This document shows, one piece after another, positions 57,475-64,000 of a DNA stretch of 64,000 nucleotides. The number at the start of each line of letters is the position of its first letter. Within the stretch, counting starts at the first letter, position 1. The position numbers and the translations under genes were made by a program. The stretch comes from Megasphaera coli (GTDB taxonomy: Bacteria > Bacillota > Negativicutes > Veillonellales > Megasphaeraceae): positions 735,322 through 799,321 of the forward strand of contig NZ_FMIY01000002.1 of assembly GCF_900095855.1 (NCBI RefSeq), given 5' to 3'. The notes beneath the pieces were generated by a model. The model was not told where the DNA came from, made no database searches, and saw only the letters and a list, made by a program, of their open reading frames with translations.

Positions 57475-57720
57475 ATGTTGAATATATTGTAACATGCCTG
57501 TAAAATATGAATCAAGCTGAAATTAGTAATCACTACTTACAAAGTATATCTTAATCCGGACTGACAACGACGATACATTCACCGCTGCAGGAAGAGTTAA
57601 TTTACCTTTTATCTAATATTTCGTTAATATATAAAATAAGATATTCAGCCGGGACAATCTTATAAATTCATCAAAATATTATATTCAGAGAAAATGATTT
57701 AGCGAGGATGGTGCTTTATC
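57475..57720. other. AT-rich intergenic region
   Basis: A 246-base AT-rich stretch with no open frame of note. The plus-strand end carries GCGAGGATGG before the orphan gene; the minus-strand side holds TG-T-TACAAT, a possible promoter of the decayed gene. Confidence 0.5.
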
Positions 57721-58137
57721 ATGGAAGACAGGCCAATATTAAATCAGGAAAATTACAGCGTTAAGGAAATTTATCAGGATTTTTATAAATTGCTTGCCGA
57801 AAGAGTTGCTGACAGAGGTTATAAATACCGGAAGTTCAAGCACGATTTACGAAAATCAATTAACAACTATACCATTTTCTTTGACTACCAGACCTTTTCC
57901 TATAACTGTCTGGGTGAGGGCATAGATATTTATATTCATAAACGAATAGACTATCAGGGAAAAGACGGCAAAACCGTATACAGACGGGTTTATGATATGG
58001 ACGGCCGAAAGAATGCCGTAACGGATATATTCAATATCCAACATATAAACGATGATGAGTTGGAGACGCTTCTCGGCGACTGTGAAGCCTATTTGAAATA
58101 TATGGAAGAGCTTGTAAGTAAACTTATTACTCAATAA
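57721..58137 (+). CDS. AT-rich orphan gene, unknown function
   Basis: A 138-residue soluble protein with no recognised domain. FYKLLAERVADRGYKYRKFKHDLRKSINNYTIFFDYQTFSYNC resembles, loosely, the fold pattern of DUF4304-type proteins, which are sometimes immunity-like; this is only an impression. DDELETLLGDCEAYLKYMEEL is a helical tail. Its low GC and A/T-rich third positions differ sharply from neighbours, and its Shine-Dalgarno site is weak (GAGG 14 bases ahead). It sits between a pseudogene and a tRNA gene, where mobile DNA often enters. Confidence 0.65.
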   Translation: MEDRPILNQENYSVKEIYQDFYKLLAERVADRGYKYRKFKHDLRKSINNYTIFFDYQTFSYNCLGEGIDIYIHKRIDYQGKDGKTVYRRVYDMDGRKNAVTDIFNIQHINDDELETLLGDCEAYLKYMEELVSKLITQ

Positions 58138-58188
58138 AATATTTAACTTGACACTTTTAGAGGAGAGTTTACTTTGCAGTCATAAAAC

Positions 58189-58218
58189 TTGACACATATC
58201 GTCATTTTCTTGTATACT
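58189..58218 (+). promoter_or_regulatory. Promoter of tRNA-Val
   Basis: TTGACA (58189-58194), an 18-base spacer and TATACT (58213-58218), 17 bases before the tRNA. The decamer AACTTGACAC that carries the -35 box also occurs at 58145-58154. Confidence 0.75.
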
Positions 58219-58234
58219 TATGAAGTATTCACAC

Positions 58235-58311
58235 GGTCGGTTAGCTCAGTTGGTTAGAGTATCTCGTTGACATCGAGGGGGTCGATGGTTCGAATCCATT
58301 ACCGACCACCA
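58235..58311 (+). tRNA. tRNA-Val (anticodon GAC)
   Basis: GGTCGGT pairs with ACCGACC in the acceptor stem; the D arm is GCTC/GAGT. The anticodon stem TCTCG/CGAGG holds loop TTGACAT, giving anticodon GAC, and the T arm is GATGG-TTCGAAT-CCATT. CCA is encoded. The fold is canonical, with T54-T55-C56 in place. Confidence 0.96.
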
Positions 58312-58321
58312 CGCATTTCGG

Positions 58322-58349
58322 ATCCATCGTTCACGCGATGGATTTTTTA
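58322..58349 (+). terminator. Terminator after tRNA-Val
   Basis: ATCCATCG and CGATGGAT form an eight-base stem, followed by six T residues, ten bases after the tRNA. Confidence 0.85.
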
Positions 58350-58367
58350 TATTTTACGGAGGACTTC

Positions 58368-59009
58368 GTGGCGACATCAATATATTCTTCCGTCTGCGGA
58401 CAGGCAAGCGGCGAATATACGGTAAAAAAATCCCGCTTTATTGCCAACGTCTTTCACGTTACGTCGGAAGAAGAAGCACAGCGGCACCTGGCGGAGATAA
58501 AAAAGAAATACTGGGACGCACGTCACAACTGCTACGCCTATCAGCTCGGCATGCCCGTAAGCATGCAAAAAGCGAGTGACGACGGCGAACCGTCGGGCAC
58601 GGCGGGAAAACCGCTCCTCGAAGTGTTGAAGACCGGGGACTTAACGAATACGCTCGTCGTCGTAACGCGCTACTTCGGCGGCATCAAACTCGGCACGGGC
58701 GGCCTCATCCGAGCCTATATGACAGCGGCTCGGGCCGCAATAACCGCCGCGCCCGTCGACGATTACGTCCCCTGCACCGTTCTTACGTTGCAGGCGGACT
58801 ACTCCTACGTAGCCGTCATCGAGAAACTTGCCGGCGATTTTGCCGTCCCCGTTCGGGACCGAAACTTCACGGACTCTGTTTCCTTCACCATAGAAATTCC
58901 GTCCGACCGTATATCCGAAATTACGGCAGTTCTCATGGATAAGACAAACGGCACGTTAACCGTCACTAACAAAACGGAAGAAACGGTACCGCGCCGGCGA
59001 CAAACATAA
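58368..59009 (+). CDS. YigZ/IMPACT-family protein
   Basis: A 213-residue protein of the YigZ (IMPACT N-terminal-like) family. It begins VATSIYSSVCGQASGEYTVKKSRFIANV. DARHNCYAYQLG...ASDDGEPSGTAGKPLLEVL and VVTRYFGGIKLGTGGLIRAY are the family signatures. Bacterial members have unclear roles, possibly in RNA or translation. The start is the GTG at 58368 after ACGGAGGA; the ATG at 58338 is within the tRNA terminator and is not used. A bidirectional terminator ends it. Confidence 0.92.
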   Translation: MATSIYSSVCGQASGEYTVKKSRFIANVFHVTSEEEAQRHLAEIKKKYWDARHNCYAYQLGMPVSMQKASDDGEPSGTAGKPLLEVLKTGDLTNTLVVVTRYFGGIKLGTGGLIRAYMTAARAAITAAPVDDYVPCTVLTLQADYSYVAVIEKLAGDFAVPVRDRNFTDSVSFTIEIPSDRISEITAVLMDKTNGTLTVTNKTEETVPRRRQT

Positions 59010-59053
59010 AAACTCCTTTTTCCTCGATTATTCGATGAAAAAAGGAGTTTTCT
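59008..59053. terminator. Bidirectional terminator between YigZ and mmdC
   Basis: AAAACTCCTTTTT and AAAAAAGGAGTTTT pair around CCTCGATTATTCGATG, which itself can pair CGAT/ATCG, between convergent genes. Confidence 0.88.
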
Positions 59054-59065
59054 CTTTGTCTGATG

Positions 59066-59503
59066 TTAAGGCTTAATAACCGCCAAAATATCACCGGTCT
59101 TGACGCTGTCGCCGACATCTACACGAACGGAAATAAGTTCGCCGTCTTGCGTAGCCGAAATATCGTTCTGCATCTTCATAGCTTCGAGAACGACGATGAC
59201 GGTCCCTCTCGTTACGGTGCCGCTCGTCATCCTGACGGCCGAAATCTTGCCCGGCATGGGCGCCTTGACGAGAATCGCGTCATCCGGAATCGGTTCCGGC
59301 GGAACAGGCGACGCCGCAGACTCACTTGCCGCCGCGGCAGGTTCGGGAACCGCTGTCGGTGCGGCAGGATGAACTGCCGGAGCCGCGCTCACGGGCCGTA
59401 TCGCTGCAGGTGCCGAAGTCTGTGCGGCAGCAGAAGCACCGCCCATTTCTTCTACTTCAACCTCATAGGCCGTTCCGTTTACGGTAACTTTAAATTTTTT
59501 CAT
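59066..59503 (-). CDS. mmdC: Biotin carrier subunit of a decarboxylase (MmdC-type)
   Basis: A 145-residue biotin carrier protein. The N-terminal MKKFKVTVNGTAYEVEVEEM is the lipoyl-like start. A long alanine/proline-rich linker follows (about residues 22-75), then the biotinyl domain with VVLEAMKMQNDIS, where the lysine (about K110) carries biotin. The proline/alanine linker is typical of the sodium-pump decarboxylase gamma subunits. It is the last gene of mmdA-mmdD-mmdC; a MmdB (membrane carboxybiotin decarboxylase) gene does not follow. Confidence 0.93.
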   Translation of the reverse strand: MKKFKVTVNGTAYEVEVEEMGGASAAAQTSAPAAIRPVSAAPAVHPAAPTAVPEPAAAASESAASPVPPEPIPDDAILVKAPMPGKISAVRMTSGTVTRGTVIVVLEAMKMQNDISATQDGELISVRVDVGDSVKTGDILAVIKP

Positions 59504-59530
59504 ACTGTCCTCCGTGATCTCAATTGATTC

Positions 59531-59962
59531 CTATTTCATACGGGCCAAACGGCCTGCCATACGCCAGTGCGCATTGTACTCTTTCTTCTTTCTGACCGGT
59601 CTGATTGCCAGCGGCACATAGCCGCAGGACGCAAGAACCGCCATGATGGCCGCCACCGTTTCCGGCTCAACACCATCCGCACGGGGCATCTGCACGGGCA
59701 CCGCCGCAGCTTCTGCCGGTACTTCCGCCGACCGTACCGCAGCTGTTTCCTGATCCGCCGTTTCACCGCCTTCCGCGGCAGGTTCTTTTCCCTCAGCCGC
59801 CGGCTTCTCCTCTTTTCGAGTCGCTTCTTCCAGGCGGTTCAGCCGGACTTGCAATGCATTAAAGCGATTGAGCAAGAAAAGAAAGGCAATGAGCAAAATA
59901 AGTACCGCGGCAGTTTGAATCGTCAAAATGATGTCCGTATAAGCAAAAATAGACTCGTCCAT
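59531..59962 (-). CDS. mmdD: OadG/MmdD-like small membrane subunit
   Basis: A 143-residue protein with one N-terminal helix (IILTIQTAAVLILLIAFLFLLNRF), a charged/coiled linker rich in E, A and K, and a C-terminal VEPETVAAIMAVLASCGYVPLAIRPVRKKKEYNAHWRMAGRLARMK. This matches the delta subunit of methylmalonyl-CoA decarboxylase (OadG-like), which anchors the alpha subunit to the membrane part. The ATG at 59962 follows GAGGAGG; the frame starting at 60079 overlaps mmdA. Confidence 0.9.
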   Translation of the reverse strand: MDESIFAYTDIILTIQTAAVLILLIAFLFLLNRFNALQVRLNRLEEATRKEEKPAAEGKEPAAEGGETADQETAAVRSAEVPAEAAAVPVQMPRADGVEPETVAAIMAVLASCGYVPLAIRPVRKKKEYNAHWRMAGRLARMK

Positions 59963-59975
59963 CCTTTTCCTCCTC

Positions 59976-61505
59976 TTACAGCGGAATGTTACCGTGCTTC
60001 TTAGCCGGCCGTTCTTCACGCTTGCTGTATAACATAGCCAGGGCGTCAATAATACGCGGCCGCGTTTCCTTAGGTTCAATGATGCAGTCTACATAGCCGT
60101 GTTCAGCCGCCTTGTAGGGAGTGGCAAATTCCTCGATGTATTCCTTTTTCTTTTCTTCCTTGTCGGCATCGCGTTTAAAAATAATATTGGCCGCACCGTC
60201 GGGACCCATGACGGCAATTTCCGCCGTCGGCCAGGCAAAGACCATATCTGCACCCAGTTGCCGGCAGCACATGGCAATATAGGCACCGCCGTAAGCCTTG
60301 CGCACAACGACGGTCACTTTAGGCACCGTCGCTTCACAATACGCATAGAGCATTTTGGCACCGTGGCGAATAATACCGCCGAACTCCTGCGTCGTTCCCG
60401 GCAAAAATCCCGGTACGTCCACAAAGGTGACCAAAGGAATGTTGAAGCTGTCGCACATGCGAATGAAGCGCGCCGCCTTGTCGGAACCGTTAATATCGAG
60501 GCAGCCGGCAAGAAACTTCGGCTGGTTCGCAATGATACCGACAGTCTGTCCGTCATAACGGGCAAAGCAGGTAATGACGTTTTGCGCGTAGTTTTGCAAG
60601 ACTTCATAGACCTCACCCTTGTCAACAGTCGCCTTGATGAGGTCAATCATATCATAAGGCATATTGCTGTTTTCCGGAATGACGGTATTCAGACTTTCAT
60701 CAGTACGATCGGGTGAATCGTCCGTTTCCACGAGGGGGACTTCTTCCATATTGTTGCTCGGCAAATAAGAAAGAAGGCGCTTAATCTGTACAATACAATC
60801 GTCTTCGTTTTCACAGGCAAAGTGAGCCACGCCGGAAACGGTATGATGCGTTACGGCACCGCCCAGTTCTTCGGCCGTCACTTCTTCAGCCGTTACGGAT
60901 TTGACGACTGTCGGTCCCGTAATAAACATATTACTCGTGTTCTTGACCATGAAGATGAAGTCGGTCAGGGCCGGACTGTACACGGCACCGCCCGCGCAGG
61001 GTCCCATAATAACGGAAATCTGCGGGATGACGCCGGATGCGGACGTGTTGTTCATGAAAATACGCCCGAAACCGGCAAGGGCATCAACACCTTCCTGTAT
61101 ACGCGCACCGCCCGAATCGTTGATACCGATAACGGGAGCACCCATTTTCATGGCCATTTCCTGAACCTGGCAAATTTTATGGGCATGCATTTCGCCGAGA
61201 GAGCCGCCTTCGACGGTAACATCCTCGGCATAGGCATAGACAAGACGGCCATCGATCGTACCGTAGCCCGTAACGACACCGTCGCAGGGTATTTCCTTCT
61301 TCTGCATGTCGAAGTTAACGCTGCGGTGACGAATAAATTGGCTGATTTCCGTAAAACTGCCGGCGTCAAAGAGCCGTTCCAAGCGTTCACGCGCCGTATA
61401 TTTACCTTTTTCGTGCTGCTTGTCAATGCGGCTTTGACCGCCGCCCATTTCAATCTTTGCTAGCTTTTGATGAAATTGGTCAATTTTTTCCTGCACTGTA
61501 GCCAT
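59976..61505 (-). CDS. mmdA: Carboxyltransferase subunit MmdA (methylmalonyl-CoA decarboxylase alpha/PCC-beta family)
   Basis: A 509-residue carboxyltransferase. It opens [43 protein letters not shown] and has [26 protein letters not shown], and [34 protein letters not shown], with [11 protein letters not shown] later. The family covers MmdA, propionyl-CoA carboxylase beta and transcarboxylase 12S. The D and C subunits downstream favour methylmalonyl-CoA decarboxylase, which in Veillonella drives sodium export; glutaconyl-CoA decarboxylase is a less likely alternative. GGAGG precedes the ATG; TATAAT lies at 61564-61559. Confidence 0.92.
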   Translation of the reverse strand: MATVQEKIDQFHQKLAKIEMGGGQSRIDKQHEKGKYTARERLERLFDAGSFTEISQFIRHRSVNFDMQKKEIPCDGVVTGYGTIDGRLVYAYAEDVTVEGGSLGEMHAHKICQVQEMAMKMGAPVIGINDSGGARIQEGVDALAGFGRIFMNNTSASGVIPQISVIMGPCAGGAVYSPALTDFIFMVKNTSNMFITGPTVVKSVTAEEVTAEELGGAVTHHTVSGVAHFACENEDDCIVQIKRLLSYLPSNNMEEVPLVETDDSPDRTDESLNTVIPENSNMPYDMIDLIKATVDKGEVYEVLQNYAQNVITCFARYDGQTVGIIANQPKFLAGCLDINGSDKAARFIRMCDSFNIPLVTFVDVPGFLPGTTQEFGGIIRHGAKMLYAYCEATVPKVTVVVRKAYGGAYIAMCCRQLGADMVFAWPTAEIAVMGPDGAANIIFKRDADKEEKKKEYIEEFATPYKAAEHGYVDCIIEPKETRPRIIDALAMLYSKREERPAKKHGNIPL

Positions 61506-61558
61506 TACTTACCTCCGTTACTGTTGCACTGAGGACATCATTTGATTACTTGCTTTCT

Positions 61559-61564
61559 ATTATA
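61559..61564 (-). promoter_or_regulatory. -10 box of the mmdA operon
   Basis: Minus-strand TATAAT, 54 bases before the mmdA start; the -35 region (AGGCAA at 17 bases) is weak, so an activator may be involved. Confidence 0.45.
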
Positions 61565-61589
61565 ATACATTATTAAGCATTTTGCCTGC

Positions 61590-62330
61590 TTATTCTTCAT
61601 CCGTGTCATCAGGCATATCGCCGTTATGATATACATCCTGCACATCATCCAATTCGTCAAAGGCGTCGATCATAGTTTCCAGCTTCTGCGCGTCTTCCCC
61701 GCCGAGAGTGATCATATTGTCGGGAACCATTGTAATCTGCGCATGCTCCGTCGGAATATGGTTGTCTGCCAGCGCCTTTTCAACGTCGTCAAATGCTTCG
61801 GGCGCCGTAATGATTTCAAAGGCGTCACTGTCGCTCTTAATGTCATCGGCACCGGCTTCCAAAGCAAGTTCCATGAGCGTGTCTTCATCTGCCGCGTCCT
61901 TGGCGACGACAAAGATGCCTTTATTCTTGAACATCCAGGCAACGCAGCCCGTTTCCCCCATATTGCCGCCGTACTTGGAGAAAATATGGCGCACGTCTGC
62001 AGCCGCCCGGTTGCGGTTATCCGTCAAAACATTAATCGTAAGCGCCACACCTGCCGGACCGTAGCCTTCGTAAACAATTTCTTCATAGCTCTGTCCTTCG
62101 AGCGTACCTGCTCCCTTTTGAACGGCACGGTTAATGTTTTCTTTAGGAATGTTGTTTTCCTTAGCCTTCTGCAGGGCCAGCTTCAAGCGCATATTGCCCG
62201 TAGGATCGGCACCGCCCATGCGTACGGCAATGGTTATTTCACGACTGATTTTCGTCGTAATTTTGCCGCGAACGGCGTCGTTTCTACCTTTTTTTCGTTT
62301 GATGTTGGCCCATTTTGAATGTCCCGACAT
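61590..62330 (-). CDS. YebC/PmpR-family DNA-binding regulator
   Basis: A 246-residue protein beginning SGHSKWANIKRKKGRNDAVRGKITTKISREITIA, the YebC signature. GVALTINVLTDNRNRAAADVRHIFSKYGGNMGETGCVAWMF and ALADNHIPTEHAQITMVPDN close the domains. Members act as transcription regulators or help the ribosome through proline-rich stretches. RBS AAAGGGAGG precedes the ATG. It lies 17 bases after the RNA methyltransferase gene and is probably co-transcribed with trmD and rimM. Confidence 0.95.
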   Translation of the reverse strand: MSGHSKWANIKRKKGRNDAVRGKITTKISREITIAVRMGGADPTGNMRLKLALQKAKENNIPKENINRAVQKGAGTLEGQSYEEIVYEGYGPAGVALTINVLTDNRNRAAADVRHIFSKYGGNMGETGCVAWMFKNKGIFVVAKDAADEDTLMELALEAGADDIKSDSDAFEIITAPEAFDDVEKALADNHIPTEHAQITMVPDNMITLGGEDAQKLETMIDAFDELDDVQDVYHNGDMPDDTDEE

Positions 62331-62347
62331 ACGCTATTTCCTCCCTT

Positions 62348-62920
62348 TCACTGCCACCACGCCTCACCGGCCAGTCTGTCCAGAATAATGGCGACTGCCG
62401 AGCGGACGGAAAGGTGGTTATACTCACCTGTGCCGTGTATCGGCTCCAGAATATAGTCAAATTTTTCCATCATTTCCCTCGTCATACCGTAACCTGTACC
62501 GAAAAGAAGTAAAATCGGCCGCTCTTCGCTCTGCCGTTTTTGACGCAATTTTTGATATGAAATCGTGTCGGCATAAGTCCTGGCATCGGTCGTAACAACA
62601 TACGGCCGTACGCCCTCGGCTTCCGTCACGGCATTAACGGCCTCATCTACGCACTTTTTAATCTCGACGAGATTAAAGGCCTCCGTGCGGTAAGCATTGT
62701 AAGCCCGACCGGTTTTGCCGCGCCAGAATGACAATATTTTTTGAATCATATCCACCTGACCTTCAATATGGTGGATAAGATAGTATTTTTTCACTCCGTA
62801 CGTCTTGGACGAGCGCGAAATGTCATGCAAATCATAATTTGTCACTGCCGTGGCAACGACGTTAGAATTCTTGTCATATATGGGATAATGTACAAGTCCT
62901 ACATATAAAGGTGCGCTCAT
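62348..62920 (-). CDS. SPOUT-type RNA methyltransferase (TrmD-associated)
   Basis: A 190-residue SAM-dependent RNA methyltransferase of the group often encoded right after trmD. MSAPLYVGLVHYPIYDKNSNVVATAVTNYDLHDISRSSKTYGVKKYYL starts the fold, and ILLLFGTGYGMTREMMEKFDYILEPIHGTGEYNHLSVRSAVAIILDR is the knotted cofactor-binding end. The RNA target is not defined. It overlaps trmD by four bases. Confidence 0.9.
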   Translation of the reverse strand: MSAPLYVGLVHYPIYDKNSNVVATAVTNYDLHDISRSSKTYGVKKYYLIHHIEGQVDMIQKILSFWRGKTGRAYNAYRTEAFNLVEIKKCVDEAVNAVTEAEGVRPYVVTTDARTYADTISYQKLRQKRQSEERPILLLFGTGYGMTREMMEKFDYILEPIHGTGEYNHLSVRSAVAIILDRLAGEAWWQ

Positions 62921-63654
62921 TCCCTCATCTCCCGCTCTATCTCAGTAAGCACGGCCTCATCCGCCTCGGACAGGTTGGCCTCTTTTAATAAGTCGGGACG
63001 CACCTTCGCCGTACGCATAAGAGATGCTCTGCGCCGCCATGCCGCAATTTTGGCATGGTCGCCGCCGCAGAGCACTTCCGGCACGGCAAGATTCCGAAAA
63101 ACTGCCGGCTTCGTGTACTGGGGGTACTCCAAGAGGGACGCGGCAAAGGAGTCTTCCGCGGCGCCTGCAGCCGCACCGAGAACGCCCGGTATCATGCGGG
63201 CCGTCGCATCGGCAACGATCATGGCCGGCAGTTCCCCGCCCGTAAGGATATAGTCGCCTACGGAAACGGTTTCGTCGGCAAGCTTCGTTTCCACGCGATA
63301 ATCAACACCTTCATAGTGGCCGCAAATGAGTATGATCTGGTTATATGCCGCCAGTTCTCTAGCCTTGGCCTGTGTAAACTGCGTGCCTGCCGGTCCCATA
63401 AAGATGACGCGCCGCTTCGGTACATGACGCCGCACCGCTTCGACCGCCGCAAAGAGGGGGCCCGCCTTCATGAGCATGCCGCAGCCGCCGCCATATACCG
63501 TATCGTCCACCATACGGTGACGATCATACGTAAAGCAGCGCGGATTGGTCACGTCAAATTCCATCAGGCCTGCAGCACGGGCGCGGCCGATAATGCTGTG
63601 CCCGTAAAAGGCCTCGATAAATTCGGGAAAAAGAGAAATAATGTCTATCCTCAT
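62917..63654 (-). CDS. trmD: tRNA (guanine-N1)-methyltransferase TrmD
   Basis: Forms m1G37 in tRNAs with G36, preventing frameshifting. The 245-residue protein has MRIDIISLFPEFIEAF, VDDTVYGGGCGMLMKAGP, ICGHYEGVDYRV, VSVGDYILTGGELPA and LLEYPQYTKPAVF. The ATG at 63654 overlaps the rimM stop (ATGA); an earlier in-frame ATG at 63666 lies inside rimM and is not used. Confidence 0.96.
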   Translation of the reverse strand: MRIDIISLFPEFIEAFYGHSIIGRARAAGLMEFDVTNPRCFTYDRHRMVDDTVYGGGCGMLMKAGPLFAAVEAVRRHVPKRRVIFMGPAGTQFTQAKARELAAYNQIILICGHYEGVDYRVETKLADETVSVGDYILTGGELPAMIVADATARMIPGVLGAAAGAAEDSFAASLLEYPQYTKPAVFRNLAVPEVLCGGDHAKIAAWRRRASLMRTAKVRPDLLKEANLSEADEAVLTEIEREMRE

Positions 63655-64000
63655 GAGTCGGCCCACTCCGGCGGATCGGCGACGATTTTTTTCGCTTCAA
63701 TGTCAACGGACACGATGACACTCGGAATAACGGGAAGCAAGATTTCTTCGCCGTCTTCGCCGGTAACGGCATATACGTCGTTACTGCCCGTTTTGAGAAC
63801 ATCCGTAATCGTACCGAGACGTGTACCGCTCGTATCAAAGACGGCGCACCCCATAATATCGAACACATAGTACCTCCCCTTCGGCAGGGGCATCAATTCT
63901 TCACGTGTAACTTGAATCTCCTTGCCCACCATGCGCTCCGAGCCGTCACGGTCATCAACACCTTTAAACTTCATGAGGACAACCCGCTTGTGAAAGCGTG
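63651..64000 (-). CDS. rimM: Ribosome maturation factor RimM, 5' end missing
   Basis: Assists 30S subunit maturation. The visible 116 residues cover the later half of the N-terminal domain and the PRC-barrel: KFKGVDDRDGSERMVGKEIQV, KGRYYVFDIMGCAVFDTSGTRLG and LLPVIPSVIVSVDIEAKKIV. The frame stays open beyond the internal ATG at 63974 (RFHKRVVL just before it), so the gene runs off the right edge. It couples with trmD through ATGA. Confidence 0.93.
   Translation of the reverse strand, partial: RFHKRVVLMKFKGVDDRDGSERMVGKEIQVTREELMPLPKGRYYVFDIMGCAVFDTSGTRLGTITDVLKTGSNDVYAVTGEDGEEILLPVIPSVIVSVDIEAKKIVADPPEWADS

Noticed and set aside
57475-58234. Integrated mobile element at tRNA-Val
   Set aside because: No integrase, transposase, terminal inverted repeat or copy of the tRNA 3' end was seen; kept only as an accessory-region observation.

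Overview
The window looks like a chromosomal segment of a diderm, anaerobic Firmicute of the class Negativicutes, most likely a Veillonellaceae/Megasphaera-type organism. The reasons are a mid-50s GC impression with Firmicute-style promoters and Shine-Dalgarno sites, together with outer-membrane traits: a TonB-dependent receptor, a Kdo/WaaP-type lipopolysaccharide kinase and a BamE-like secreted protein. Pieces of a biotin-dependent, sodium-type methylmalonyl-CoA decarboxylase and a T-box-controlled glyQ-glyS pair are also present. The genus is an inference from gene content; no database was searched.

Layout, left to right. 1-5.5 kb: ligA (cut by the left edge), pcrA and a CBS-domain family II pyrophosphatase. 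5.7-9.96 kb: rplS alone, a small secreted protein, and glyS-glyQ behind a T-box leader. 10-20 kb: a set of mostly monocistronic housekeeping and accessory genes. They include an exported flavodoxin-like lipoprotein, three metallophosphoesterases, an M19 dipeptidase with a DUF819 membrane protein, a cytosolic flavodoxin, an RseC-like protein, a NifX/NifB-like protein, mutY and a GalT-like (DUF4931) protein. 20-25 kb: a folate operon (folE-folP-folB-folK) running directly into an OmpR-type response regulator and its histidine kinase. 25-30 kb: an acyltransferase, gdhA, a secreted BamE-like protein and an LPS-kinase-like protein.

30-44.5 kb is the main system: a roughly 14-kb operon on the minus strand behind one strong promoter and a transcription-terminating cobalamin riboswitch. 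It starts with a TonB-dependent receptor and an ABC importer (binding lipoprotein, permease, ATPase). It continues with an exported CbiK-type chelatase and then the anaerobic corrin-ring genes cbiD-L-F-G-H-J-ET-A-C. Uptake and de novo synthesis of the corrin ring are therefore under one B12 switch.

44.4-50.8 kb: the protein quality-control block tig-clpP-clpX-lon-engB. 50.9-56.5 kb: a dihydrolipoamide-dehydrogenase-like flavoprotein, cfa, pncB and an EamA permease. 56.5-58.3 kb is the only clearly accessory zone: a GC-rich, multiply frameshifted pseudogene, an AT-rich orphan gene and a tRNA-Val(GAC). 58.3-64 kb: a YigZ-family protein, mmdA-mmdD-mmdC without mmdB, yebC, a SPOUT-type RNA methyltransferase, trmD and rimM (cut by the right edge).

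No insertion sequence, prophage or CRISPR array was seen. The best candidates for something under-described are the exported CbiK inside the corrin operon, the flavodoxin lipoprotein with its palindromic operator, and the two-component system embedded in the folate operon.
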